Positions 22,731 through 28,855 of a stretch of 29,598 nt of DNA are shown here, in pieces. The stretch lies in assembly GCA_023428065.1 (NCBI GenBank), contig JAEYZI010000086.1:1-29598 (forward strand), read 5' to 3'. The number at the start of each line of letters is the position of its first letter. Position 1 is the first letter of the stretch. This DNA is from Actinomycetes bacterium. Lineage in GTDB: Bacteria > Actinomycetota > Actinomycetes > Actinomycetales > Microbacteriaceae. The translations under genes were made by a program, and so were the position numbers. The notes beneath the pieces are model-generated. The model made no database searches, was not told where the DNA came from, and saw only the letters and a list, made by a program, of their open reading frames with translations.

Positions 22731-22756
22731 GCGGCGGGGGTAATTGCTCCCGCCGC
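22731..22756. repeat. Zero-spacer palindrome formed by repeat copies 3 and 4
   Basis: GCGGCGGGGGTAA abuts TTGCTCCCGCCGC. The 13-nt arms pair throughout if two G-U pairs are allowed on the plus-strand RNA. It could act as a hairpin for the gabD-like transcript, which ends 67 bp upstream. Confidence 0.7.
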
Positions 22757-22876
22757 CTGCAGGTTTGGCCGCCCGCGCTCCGGCGGCGCGCTCGGCGACG
22801 GGCGTGCGGCGGTCGCCGCAATCCCGCTCGGCTCGCTCATGGCGTGAGTGCGGGCGATCCGTCAGGACGTATCGTC

Positions 22877-22932
22877 GCGCCTCGCGCCTCGCGCCTCGCG
22901 CCTCGCGCCTCGCGTCTCGCGCCTCGCGCCTC
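22877..22932 (+). repeat. Tandem heptamer array, 8 x GCGCCTC
   Basis: Eight contiguous 7-bp units run from 22877 to 22932; seven are identical and the sixth is GCGTCTC. A partial ninth (GCGC) follows. It lies in the middle of the non-coding gap and is likely to vary in copy number by slippage. Confidence 0.92.
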
Positions 22933-22974
22933 GCGCGACGCCGCATCCGCCCCATGCGCGGGCGGTGTTCGGTT

Positions 22975-23006
22975 CACGCGGCGGGAGTAAGTACCCCCGC
23001 CGCGTG
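22975..23006. repeat. Palindrome formed by repeat copies 5 and 6
   Basis: CACGCGGCGGGAGTA (22975-22989) pairs with TACCCCCGCCGCGTG (22992-23006) with a single A/C mismatch (G-U on the other strand) and a 2-nt spacer. It sits about 138 bp beyond the stop of the ABC exporter gene, which reads toward it. Confidence 0.75.
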
Positions 23007-23025
23007 GGAGGTTCGGGACCCGGGA

Positions 23026-23065
23026 GTGCAGGTGCTCCCGCCGATGGTGCAGGTGCTCCCGCCGA
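23026..23065. repeat. Two direct copies of a 19-bp sequence
   Basis: GTGCAGGTGCTCCCGCCGA occurs at 23026-23044 and 23047-23065, period 21 bp. Both contain the inverted repeat core. A different 13-bp direct repeat, GGCAGCCGGGCGG, flanks the next stretch (23090-23102 and 23130-23142). Confidence 0.85.
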
Positions 23066-23143
23066 AGCGGAGGGGTGCGGGGCGCGGTCGGCAGCCGGGC
23101 GGCGAGGGGGCGAGGCGGTGAGGTGGCGAGGCAGCCGGGCGGA

Positions 23144-24991
23144 TCAGACCAAGAGCTGGTGCTTCGCGAGGTCGCGGTAGAGCGGGGTCGAGGCGACGAG
23201 CTCGGAGTGGGTACCGACGCCCGCGACGCGCCCGTGGTCGAGCACGACGATCGCATCCGAGTCGACGACCGTCGACAGGCGGTGGGCGATCACGAGCAGC
23301 GTGCGCTCCGCCGCGACCGCGTCGATCGCCTCGCGCAGCAGCTGCTCGTTGACCCCGTCGAGCGACGCCGTCGCCTCGTCGAGGAGCAGGATGGGCGGCG
23401 CGGCGAGCAGGGCGCGCGCGATCGCGAGCCGCTGGCGCTCGCCGCCCGAGAGCATGACGCCGTCCTCGCCGACCGCCGCGTCGAGCCCCGCCGGGTCGCG
23501 GTCGAGCACCTCGCCGAGGTTGACGGTGCGCAGCACCGCGATGCACTCCTCGTCGCTCGCGTCGGGCGTTCCGAGCGTGAGGTTGTCGCGGATACTGCCC
23601 GCGAGCACGGGCGCGTCCTGCTCCACGTAGCCGATGCGGGCGCGGAGCTCCTCGCGCGGAAGCGCACGCACGTCGACGCCGTCGACGCGCACCACGCCCG
23701 AGCTCGGGTCGTAGAAGCGCTCGATGAGCGCGAGGATCGTCGACTTGCCGGCACCCGACGGGCCGACGAGCGCCACGCGCGACCCGCGCGGCACGGAGAA
23801 CGACACTCCGTGCAGCACCTCGCGTTCCGTTCCGGCGTCCGCCGCGTCGCCGTCCGCCGCGCCGTCGTCATCCGAGTCGCTCGGGCGGGCCGCATCGGGG
23901 TAGGCGAAGCGCACGTCGTCGAAGCGGATGGCGGCATCCGTCTCGACGGGCGGCGCGGCGTCGACCGCCGCATCCGTCTCGTCCTCCGCGGGGATCCGCA
24001 TGATCTCCTGGATGCGGCCGAGCGCGCCGAGCGCCTGGTTGACCGAGGTGACGGCGCCGAACGCCGAGCCGAGCGGCGCGATCATGAGGAACAGGAACAG
24101 GATGAACGCCACGAGGCTCGCGATCGTGATGGCGCCCGAGGCGACCCGGAAGCCGCCGACGCCCAGCACGACGAGGAACGAGGTGTTCATCGCGATCGAC
24201 GCGACGGGCACGACGAGCGCCGAGACCTTCGCGACCCGGATGCCGGCGCCCCACGCCGCCTTCGCCTCGCGCTCGATCGCGGCCGACTCGCGCTCGGTCG
24301 CGTTCGCGGCTCGCACGGTGCGGATCGCGGCGATCGCGCGCTGCACGCCCGCGGCGACGTCGCCCACCTTTTCCTGCTGCTCGCGGCTCGCGACGCGGAT
24401 GCGGCCCGAGAGCCCGCCGACGAGGGCGATCGCGAGCGCGATGACGGCCACGGTCGCTCCGAGCAGCACGGGGTCGATGATCGCCATGCCGATGAGCGCG
24501 CCGACGAACACGACGGCGCCGCCGAGCGCGTCGACGAGACCCTGGGTGAGCACGGCGTAGAGCAGCGTCGTGTCGCTCCCGACGCGCGAGACGAGGTCGC
24601 CCGTGCGGCGCGTGTCGAATTCGCTGATCGGCAGCCGCAGCATCCGGCGGATGAGGTTGCGGCGCGACGAGAACACGACGCTCGTGCCCGCGCGCTGCAG
24701 GAGGTAGTGCTGCACGGCCCCCACCGCGCCGTTGCCGACGACGAGCAGTACGAGCAGCCAGGCGAGGCCGCCGAGCGGGTCGCCCGCCTCGACGGTCGTG
24801 ATGACCTGGCTCACGACCGCGGGCTGCGCGAGCGAGAGAGCCGCCGTCACGAGGCTCAGCACGATCGCGACACCGAGCAGCACCTTGTGCTCGGTGAGGT
24901 AGGGCACGAGCTCGCGGAAGGAGGCGCGCGGCCCGGTGTCGGCGGGTCGGCGGAAGGGGTTGCGGCGCGCGGGCGCGTCGGTGCTCGTCAT
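23144..24991 (-). CDS. ABC exporter, fused membrane and ATPase domains
   Basis: 615 aa; ATG at 24991 with GAGGA(A) 6 nt upstream. Six helices occupy about 35-315 (type-I exporter fold), followed by the nucleotide-binding domain from about 352. Motifs are complete: Walker A GPSGAGKST (410-418), Q-loop Gln458, signature LSGGERQ (514-520), Walker B ILLLDEATASLD with Glu539, and H-loop His570. It is a half-transporter and would work as a homodimer, exporting drugs, lipids or peptides. An unusual Asp/Ala-rich stretch (about 368-390, PSDSDDDGAADGDAADAGTE) interrupts the start of the ATPase domain between its first strands. The gene lies 31 bp downstream of the small HTH gene on the same strand and is probably cotranscribed with it. 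Confidence 0.95.
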   Translation of the reverse strand: MTSTDAPARRNPFRRPADTGPRASFRELVPYLTEHKVLLGVAIVLSLVTAALSLAQPAVVSQVITTVEAGDPLGGLAWLLVLLVVGNGAVGAVQHYLLQRAGTSVVFSSRRNLIRRMLRLPISEFDTRRTGDLVSRVGSDTTLLYAVLTQGLVDALGGAVVFVGALIGMAIIDPVLLGATVAVIALAIALVGGLSGRIRVASREQQEKVGDVAAGVQRAIAAIRTVRAANATERESAAIEREAKAAWGAGIRVAKVSALVVPVASIAMNTSFLVVLGVGGFRVASGAITIASLVAFILFLFLMIAPLGSAFGAVTSVNQALGALGRIQEIMRIPAEDETDAAVDAAPPVETDAAIRFDDVRFAYPDAARPSDSDDDGAADGDAADAGTEREVLHGVSFSVPRGSRVALVGPSGAGKSTILALIERFYDPSSGVVRVDGVDVRALPREELRARIGYVEQDAPVLAGSIRDNLTLGTPDASDEECIAVLRTVNLGEVLDRDPAGLDAAVGEDGVMLSGGERQRLAIARALLAAPPILLLDEATASLDGVNEQLLREAIDAVAAERTLLVIAHRLSTVVDSDAIVVLDHGRVAGVGTHSELVASTPLYRDLAKHQLLV

Positions 24992-25022
24992 GGTCGGTTC
25001 CTCGGGGGGATGCGGTGGCGCG

Positions 25023-25238
25023 TCAGGCGCGCCCGTACTTCTTGTGCACGGCCTGCTTGCTCACTCCGAGGCACAGCGCGATGAGCTGCCAGGAGGCGTT
25101 CGCGTTGCGGGCTCGGCGCACGGCGGCCGCCTCGTGCCTGTCGAGTTCGCGTCGGAGGCCGGCGAGCGCGCGCAGCGCGACGAGCGGATCCTGCGATCCG
25201 GCGTCTCCCGCGAGGGTGCGCAGCTCTCCGACATCCAT
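25023..25238 (-). CDS. Small HTH DNA-binding protein, likely autorepressor and regulator of ABC exporters
   Basis: 71 aa from the ATG at 25238. Another ATG at 25250 is in frame but lies inside the -10 box, so 25238 is preferred. There is no SD; the start is 7 nt from the -10, which suggests a leaderless mRNA. The N-terminal half is helical with many charged residues (ALRALAGLRRELDRHEAAAVRRARN). The C-terminus is a clear helix-turn-helix: SWQLIALCLGVSKQAVHKKYG. Similar short 'GVSRQAVHKKYG' proteins are frequent in actinobacteria beside exporters or Clp genes. No ligand domain is present, so its signal is unclear. Two palindromic operators overlap its own promoter, and the exporter follows in the same transcript. 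Confidence 0.85.
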   Translation of the reverse strand: MDVGELRTLAGDAGSQDPLVALRALAGLRRELDRHEAAAVRRARNANASWQLIALCLGVSKQAVHKKYGRA

Positions 25239-25241
25239 GGC

Positions 25242-25257
25242 GTCAACCATAGTTGAC
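25242..25257. promoter_or_regulatory. Operator 1: GTCAACCATAGTTGAC
   Basis: GTCAAC and GTTGAC are perfect 6-bp arms around CATA. The site covers the -10 box of the HTH gene. It matches operator 2 in all 12 arm positions. Confidence 0.8.
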
Positions 25258-25274
25258 GACCGCGCGCCCGTCAA
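25246..25274 (-). promoter_or_regulatory. Promoter of the small HTH gene and ABC exporter
   Basis: On the minus strand, TTGACG (25274-25269), a spacer of exactly 17 bp and TATGGT (25251-25246) form a near-consensus promoter. The ATG follows 7 nt later. Operator 2 covers the -35 and operator 1 the -10. Confidence 0.75.
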
Positions 25275-25285
25275 CCGGGGTTGAC
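25270..25285. promoter_or_regulatory. Operator 2: GTCAACCGGGGTTGAC
   Basis: Seven-bp perfect arms (GTCAACC/GGTTGAC) around GG. It is centred 28 bp from operator 1 and overlaps the -35 of the HTH promoter. It is also 42 bp upstream of the divergent ATPase start, so it may influence that gene too. Confidence 0.8.
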
Positions 25286-25312
25286 GTCACGTGCGGCGTC
25301 GGCCGCGCGGCT

Positions 25313-25318
25313 TAGGCT
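25313..25318 (+). promoter_or_regulatory. Possible leaderless -10 (TAGGCT) of the DrrA-like gene
   Basis: TAGGCT ends 8 nt before the GTG at 25327. No SD and no -35 at the correct spacing are visible; the TTGACG at 25281 is 26 bp away, too far to pair with it. Confidence 0.4.
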
Positions 25319-25326
25319 CGTCTTCC

Positions 25327-26247
25327 GTGACCGTCATCTCCGCATCCGACCTCGTCAAGCGGTACGGCGACTTCGCCGCCGTCGACGGCATCTCGTTCGA
25401 GGTCGCGCCGGGGGAGTCGTTCGGGCTCCTCGGCCCGAACGGCGCCGGCAAGTCAACGACCATGCGGATGGTCGGCGCGGTCTCGACCCGCACCTCCGGC
25501 CGACTCGCGGTGCTCGGGCTCGACCCGGACGAGTTCGGCCCCGAGATCCGCTCGCGCCTCGGCGTCGTGCCGCAGCAGGACAACCTCGACAACGAGCTGC
25601 GGGTGCGCGAGAACCTGCTCACCTACGGCCGCTACTTCGGCCTCCCGCGTCGGCAGGTCGCCGAGCGCGCGGACGAGCTGCTCGAGTTCGCACAGCTCGC
25701 GGATCGCGCGGGTGCCAAGGTCGACGAGCTCTCCGGCGGCATGAAGCGCCGCCTCACGATCGCGCGCGCTCTCATCAACGAGCCCCGCATCCTGCTGCTC
25801 GACGAACCCACGACGGGACTCGACCCGCAGGCGCGGCACATCCTGTGGGATCGCCTCTTCCGCCTCAAGGAGCAGGGCACGACGCTCCTGCTCACGACGC
25901 ACTACATGGACGAGGCCGAGCAGTTGTGCGACCGGCTCGTCGTCGTCGACCACGGTCGCATCATGGCCGAGGGCTCGCCCGCCTCCCTCATCCGCGAGTA
26001 CTCGACGCGCGAGGTGCTCGAGCTGCGCTTCGGGTCGGAGCAGAACGCGGCGGCCGCCGAGCGCCTCGCGGGCATCGGCGAGCGCCTCGAGGTGCTGCCG
26101 GATCGCGTGCTCGTCTACGCGCGTGACGGCGAGGCGGCTCTCGTGCAGGTCACGGCCCGCGGCCTGCAGCCCATCACGAGCCTCGTGCGCCGCTCGAGCC
26201 TCGAGGACGTCTTCCTGCGCCTCACGGGAAGGTCGCTCATCGAATGA
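25327..26247 (+). CDS. ABC transporter ATPase, DrrA/NodI-like
   Basis: 306 aa from GTG at 25327, which places the first ATPase strand (VISASDLVKRYG) at the N-terminus; the in-frame ATG at 25291 overlaps the presumed promoter. It is the cytosolic ATPase of an ABC-2-type exporter. Motifs: Walker A GPNGAGKST (36-44), Q-loop VVPQQDNL, signature LSGGMKRRLTIARAL, Walker B ILLLDEPTTGLD and H-loop TTHYMDEAEQ. The ~80-residue C-terminal extension (LEDVFLRLTGRSL at its end) is characteristic of daunorubicin-resistance and NodI-type ATPases. It overlaps the next gene by 4 bp (ATGA) and drives the two permeases encoded downstream. Confidence 0.96.
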   Translation: MTVISASDLVKRYGDFAAVDGISFEVAPGESFGLLGPNGAGKSTTMRMVGAVSTRTSGRLAVLGLDPDEFGPEIRSRLGVVPQQDNLDNELRVRENLLTYGRYFGLPRRQVAERADELLEFAQLADRAGAKVDELSGGMKRRLTIARALINEPRILLLDEPTTGLDPQARHILWDRLFRLKEQGTTLLLTTHYMDEAEQLCDRLVVVDHGRIMAEGSPASLIREYSTREVLELRFGSEQNAAAAERLAGIGERLEVLPDRVLVYARDGEAALVQVTARGLQPITSLVRRSSLEDVFLRLTGRSLIE

Positions 26248-27089
26248 CCGCCGCCTCGAGCACCACCCGGCTCGCCGCGGAGGCCCGCGCCGCTGCCCGG
26301 CGCTCGCGCCGCCTCGGCGCGTGGTACGTCGCGGAGCACCAGATGCGGGTGTGGCGCAGCTATCTCGGCGTCAACATCGCCTCCGCGATCGGCGTCCCCG
26401 TGCTGTACCTGTTCGCGTTCGGCGTCGGCCTCGGGGTGCTCGTGGGCGCGAACGTGGGGCCGCGCGGCATCGACGGCGTGTCCTACCTCGTCTTCGTGGC
26501 GCCCGCGCTCATCGCGACCGCGGCCGTCACGATCGCCTCGGACGAGTTCACCTACCCCGTCATGCAGGGCTTCAAGTGGAACCCGACCTACATCGGCATG
26601 AACGCCGCCCCGCTCTCGGCGCGCCAGATCGTCGACGGCGTCGTGCTCTTCGTGACGATCCGGATCGGGGCCACGAGCGTCGTCTACTTCGCGATCATGG
26701 CGGCGTTCGGGGCGGTGCCGTCGTGGTCGGGGGTGCTCGTGGTCGCCACCGCGACCCTCACGGGCATCGCGTTCGGCACGCCGCTGTTCGCCTACGCGGC
26801 CTCGCTCCGCGAGGATCGCGGTCAGTTCGCCGTCGTGCAGCGCGTGCTCGTGCTCCCCCTCACGCTCTTCAGCGGCACGATCTTCCCGCTCGAGCAGCTG
26901 CCGTGGTTCCTGCAGTGGATCGGCTGGCTCTCACCGCTCTGGCACGGCTCGGAGCTCGGCCGCGTCGTCGCCTACGGGGCCGAGCGGCCCCTGTGGCTCA
27001 TCGCCGTGCACCTCGTCTTCCTCCTCGTGCTCGCCGTCGCCGGTTGGCGGGCCGCCGTGGCCGTCGCGACCCGCAGGCTCGACGCATGA
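26244..27089 (+). CDS. ABC-2 type permease, first subunit (NodJ/DrrB-like)
   Basis: 281 aa; ATG at 26244 overlaps the ATPase stop. After a basic cytoplasmic N-terminus it has about six helices, including IGVPVLYLFAFGVGLGVLVG, LVFVAPALIATAAVTIA and VVYFAIMAAFGAV. The phrases 'EFTYPVMQGFKWNPTYIGMNAAPLSARQIVDG' and 'LFSGTIFPLEQLPWFLQWIGWLSPLWHGSELGR' are typical of the NodJ/ABC-2 family. It overlaps the next permease by 4 bp, so the three genes form a coupled exporter operon. The cargo is unknown. Confidence 0.95.
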   Translation: MTAASSTTRLAAEARAAARRSRRLGAWYVAEHQMRVWRSYLGVNIASAIGVPVLYLFAFGVGLGVLVGANVGPRGIDGVSYLVFVAPALIATAAVTIASDEFTYPVMQGFKWNPTYIGMNAAPLSARQIVDGVVLFVTIRIGATSVVYFAIMAAFGAVPSWSGVLVVATATLTGIAFGTPLFAYAASLREDRGQFAVVQRVLVLPLTLFSGTIFPLEQLPWFLQWIGWLSPLWHGSELGRVVAYGAERPLWLIAVHLVFLLVLAVAGWRAAVAVATRRLDA

Positions 27090-27907
27090 CGGCGACGACG
27101 GAGCGCCGCGTCCCTCGCCGCGGGGGCGTGCGATCCCTCTATGCCGGTAACGCGGGAGCGGTCGTCGCCCGCGGGCTCCAGGCGACGCGGTCGAGCAACT
27201 GGGTCGTCGTCGCGTCCGGTTTCGTCGAGCCGATCTTCTACCTGCTCTCGCTCGGCATCGGCCTCGGCGCGTTCATCGGGTCGGTGACGGATGCCGCGGG
27301 CGACGAGATCCCGTACGCCGCCTACATCGCGCCAGCTCTGCTCGCGGTCTCGGCCATGAACGGCGCCATCTACGACTCGACGTGGAACGTGTTCTTCAAG
27401 ATGAACTTCGGCAAGCTCTACGAGGGCATGCTCGCGACGAGCCTCGGACCGCTCGACGTCGCGCTCGGCGAGATCCTGCTCGCCCTCTTCCGGGGGGCCG
27501 TCTACGGCATCGGCTTCCAGATCGTCATGCAGCTGCTCGGCCTCAATCTGGCCTGGACGGCTCTGCTCGCCGTGCCGGCCGTGCTCCTCATCGCCTTCGG
27601 CTTCGCGTCGGTGGGGATGGGCATCACGAGCTACTTCAAGACGTTCCAGCAGATGGAGTGGATCGGCTTCGTGCTGCTGCCGATGTTCCTGTTCTCGGCG
27701 ACGTTCTACCCGCTCGCCGTCTACCCGGAGCCCATCCAGTGGCTCGTCATGGCGCTCCCGCTGTGGCACGGCGTCGAGCTCGTGCGCGGGCTCACGACGG
27801 GCGTGCTCGGGCCCGACATGCTCGTGCACGTCGCGTACTACCTTGTGATGATCGTCGTGGGCCTGTACTTCACGACCCGCCGCCTCCGCGCGCTGTTCCT
27901 CGACTGA
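27086..27907 (+). CDS. ABC-2 type permease, second subunit
   Basis: 273 aa; ATG at 27086 overlaps the preceding stop (ATGA). It is a paralogue of the upstream permease with the same plan: FYLLSLGIGLGAFIGS, APALLAVSAMNGAIYDSTWNVFFKMNFGKLYEGMLATSLGPLDVALGE in order, and FLFSATFYPLAVYPEPIQWL and LPLWHGVELVRG near the end. Both permeases carry the 'PLWHG.EL.RG' motif and probably form a heterodimer. The stop lies 3 bp from the stop of the convergent regulator gene, so no terminator fits between them. Confidence 0.95.
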   Translation: MTATTERRVPRRGGVRSLYAGNAGAVVARGLQATRSSNWVVVASGFVEPIFYLLSLGIGLGAFIGSVTDAAGDEIPYAAYIAPALLAVSAMNGAIYDSTWNVFFKMNFGKLYEGMLATSLGPLDVALGEILLALFRGAVYGIGFQIVMQLLGLNLAWTALLAVPAVLLIAFGFASVGMGITSYFKTFQQMEWIGFVLLPMFLFSATFYPLAVYPEPIQWLVMALPLWHGVELVRGLTTGVLGPDMLVHVAYYLVMIVVGLYFTTRRLRALFLD

Positions 27908-27910
27908 GCC

Positions 27911-28855
27911 TCAGCGACGCGCCGCCCACGCGCGACCGAGAGTGAACCGGTCGGTCGCGCCGAGGTCGATCATGGCGTCTTCGACGCGGCGGCGCACCGT
28001 GCGCTCCGACATCCCGAGCTCGGCGGCCACCTCCGCGTCGCTCGAACCTCTCTCGAGCAGGCGCAGGACGGGCTCCCAGTCGTGAGGCTCGTCGATCGGC
28101 TCGAGCGCATCGAGCGGGGCGGCGCGGTCCCAGAGCTCGTCGAAGAGGCTCCGGAGGGCGCGGGATGCGGTCGGGTCGGGCACGAGTCGCACGCTGAGGG
28201 GGCGACGGACACCCCAGGCGGTCGGGAAGGCGCTGCGGTCGTCGCCCTCGCCCGCGAACCATCCGGGCGCGCTCTCGAGCGTGCGCACCTCGACGCCGTG
28301 GGTGTGCAGCGCCGCGAGCTCGACGCGACCGGCACGGCCGGCGTCTGCGCGTCCGACGACGAGCCGCACCCGCGACCCCGAGACGAGCGCGCGCCGGGTG
28401 AGTTCGGGGTCCACGCCCGCGAGTGCGGCCGGGTCGGGGAAACACCCGAAGGCGTCGACGGCACGTCCCGGGTCGCACAGGCGAGACCACGCCTCGCCCA
28501 CCGCATCGGGTCCGTGCGTGAGCTCGATGCGCACCTCCGTCTCGTCCGATCGCGCGACCGCCCAGTGCCGGAGGCGGGAGGGCGTCGACTCGAGCTCGGA
28601 GCGCACCTGGTCGAGGGCGATGAGCTGCTCGCGCACGGCGGCGAGGGCGACGGCGAGGACCGGGCGCGCGGGCGGCGCGGGCACCGAGTCGCCCTCCGCG
28701 GTGCGGACGAGGAAGCCGTCGTCGGCGAGCCGCGCGAGCGCGGACCGCACGCGGGAGGCGGGCTCGCCGAGCAGCTCGGCGAGCCGGTCGGGGTCGGCGG
28801 AGGCCGTCCGAAGGACCGCCCGGAGCACCGGCAGGTCGGCGGTCGTCCCGGTCAT
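27911..28855 (-). CDS. LuxR-type HTH regulator with N-terminal winged-helix-like region
   Basis: 314 aa. ATG at 28855 with AGGAGG 4 nt upstream; the frame is open further 5' but that is the shadow of the next gene. The N-terminus (LPVLRAVLRTASADPDRLAELLGEPASRVRSALARLADDGFLVRT) looks like a winged helix of TrmB type. The middle has an unknown sensor-like region. The C-terminus is a LuxR-type HTH: WEPVLRLLERGSSDAEVAAELGMSERTVRRRVEDAM, ending LGATDRFTLGRAW. Proteins of this plan, a TrmB-like domain followed by a LuxR HTH, are common orphan regulators in actinobacteria. It overlaps the upstream paralogue by 4 bp, so both come from one transcript. Target and signal are unknown. Confidence 0.85.
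   Translation of the reverse strand: MTGTTADLPVLRAVLRTASADPDRLAELLGEPASRVRSALARLADDGFLVRTAEGDSVPAPPARPVLAVALAAVREQLIALDQVRSELESTPSRLRHWAVARSDETEVRIELTHGPDAVGEAWSRLCDPGRAVDAFGCFPDPAALAGVDPELTRRALVSGSRVRLVVGRADAGRAGRVELAALHTHGVEVRTLESAPGWFAGEGDDRSAFPTAWGVRRPLSVRLVPDPTASRALRSLFDELWDRAAPLDALEPIDEPHDWEPVLRLLERGSSDAEVAAELGMSERTVRRRVEDAMIDLGATDRFTLGRAWAARR

Larger units (their letters stand above)
22670..23064. repeat. Dispersed GCGGCGGGAGCAA-like element, eight copies in both orientations
   Basis: This covers most of a 479-bp gap (22665-23143) without a gene between convergent genes. Forward copies: 22670-22680, 22690-22702, 22731-22743 and 22978-22990. Inverted copies: 22744-22756, 22992-23003, 23031-23043 and 23052-23064. 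All share the core CGGCGGGRG or its complement. Several are followed by YAA, and three forward copies are preceded by CAC(R)(T)G-like bases. The open frames across the gap have repeat-derived, Arg-rich translations and no SD, so I call it non-coding. Confidence 0.8.

Noticed and set aside
22877..22932. Heptamer array as a CRISPR
   Set aside because: Units are 7 bp and contiguous with no spacers, and no cas genes are present.
22665..23143. Repeat-rich gap as the remains of an insertion sequence
   Set aside because: No transposase fragment, no flanking target duplication, and the inverted copies are short (13-15 bp) and multiple rather than a single terminal pair.
22744..23180. Small open frames in the repeat-rich gap as genes
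   Set aside because: Translations are Ser/Arg/Pro repeats created by the heptamer array and repeat elements on both strands; no SD and no stable frame.
23075..25084. Plus-strand open frame of 669 codons opposite the ABC exporter
   Set aside because: Its composition is extreme (Arg, Asp, Ala, His) with no motifs, and it lies over a minus-strand exporter with every ABC motif intact.
25250..25274. Upstream starts for the small HTH protein (25250 and 25274)
   Set aside because: The ATG at 25250 is inside the -10 box and the frame beyond it covers the promoter and operators; 25238 fits the promoter spacing.
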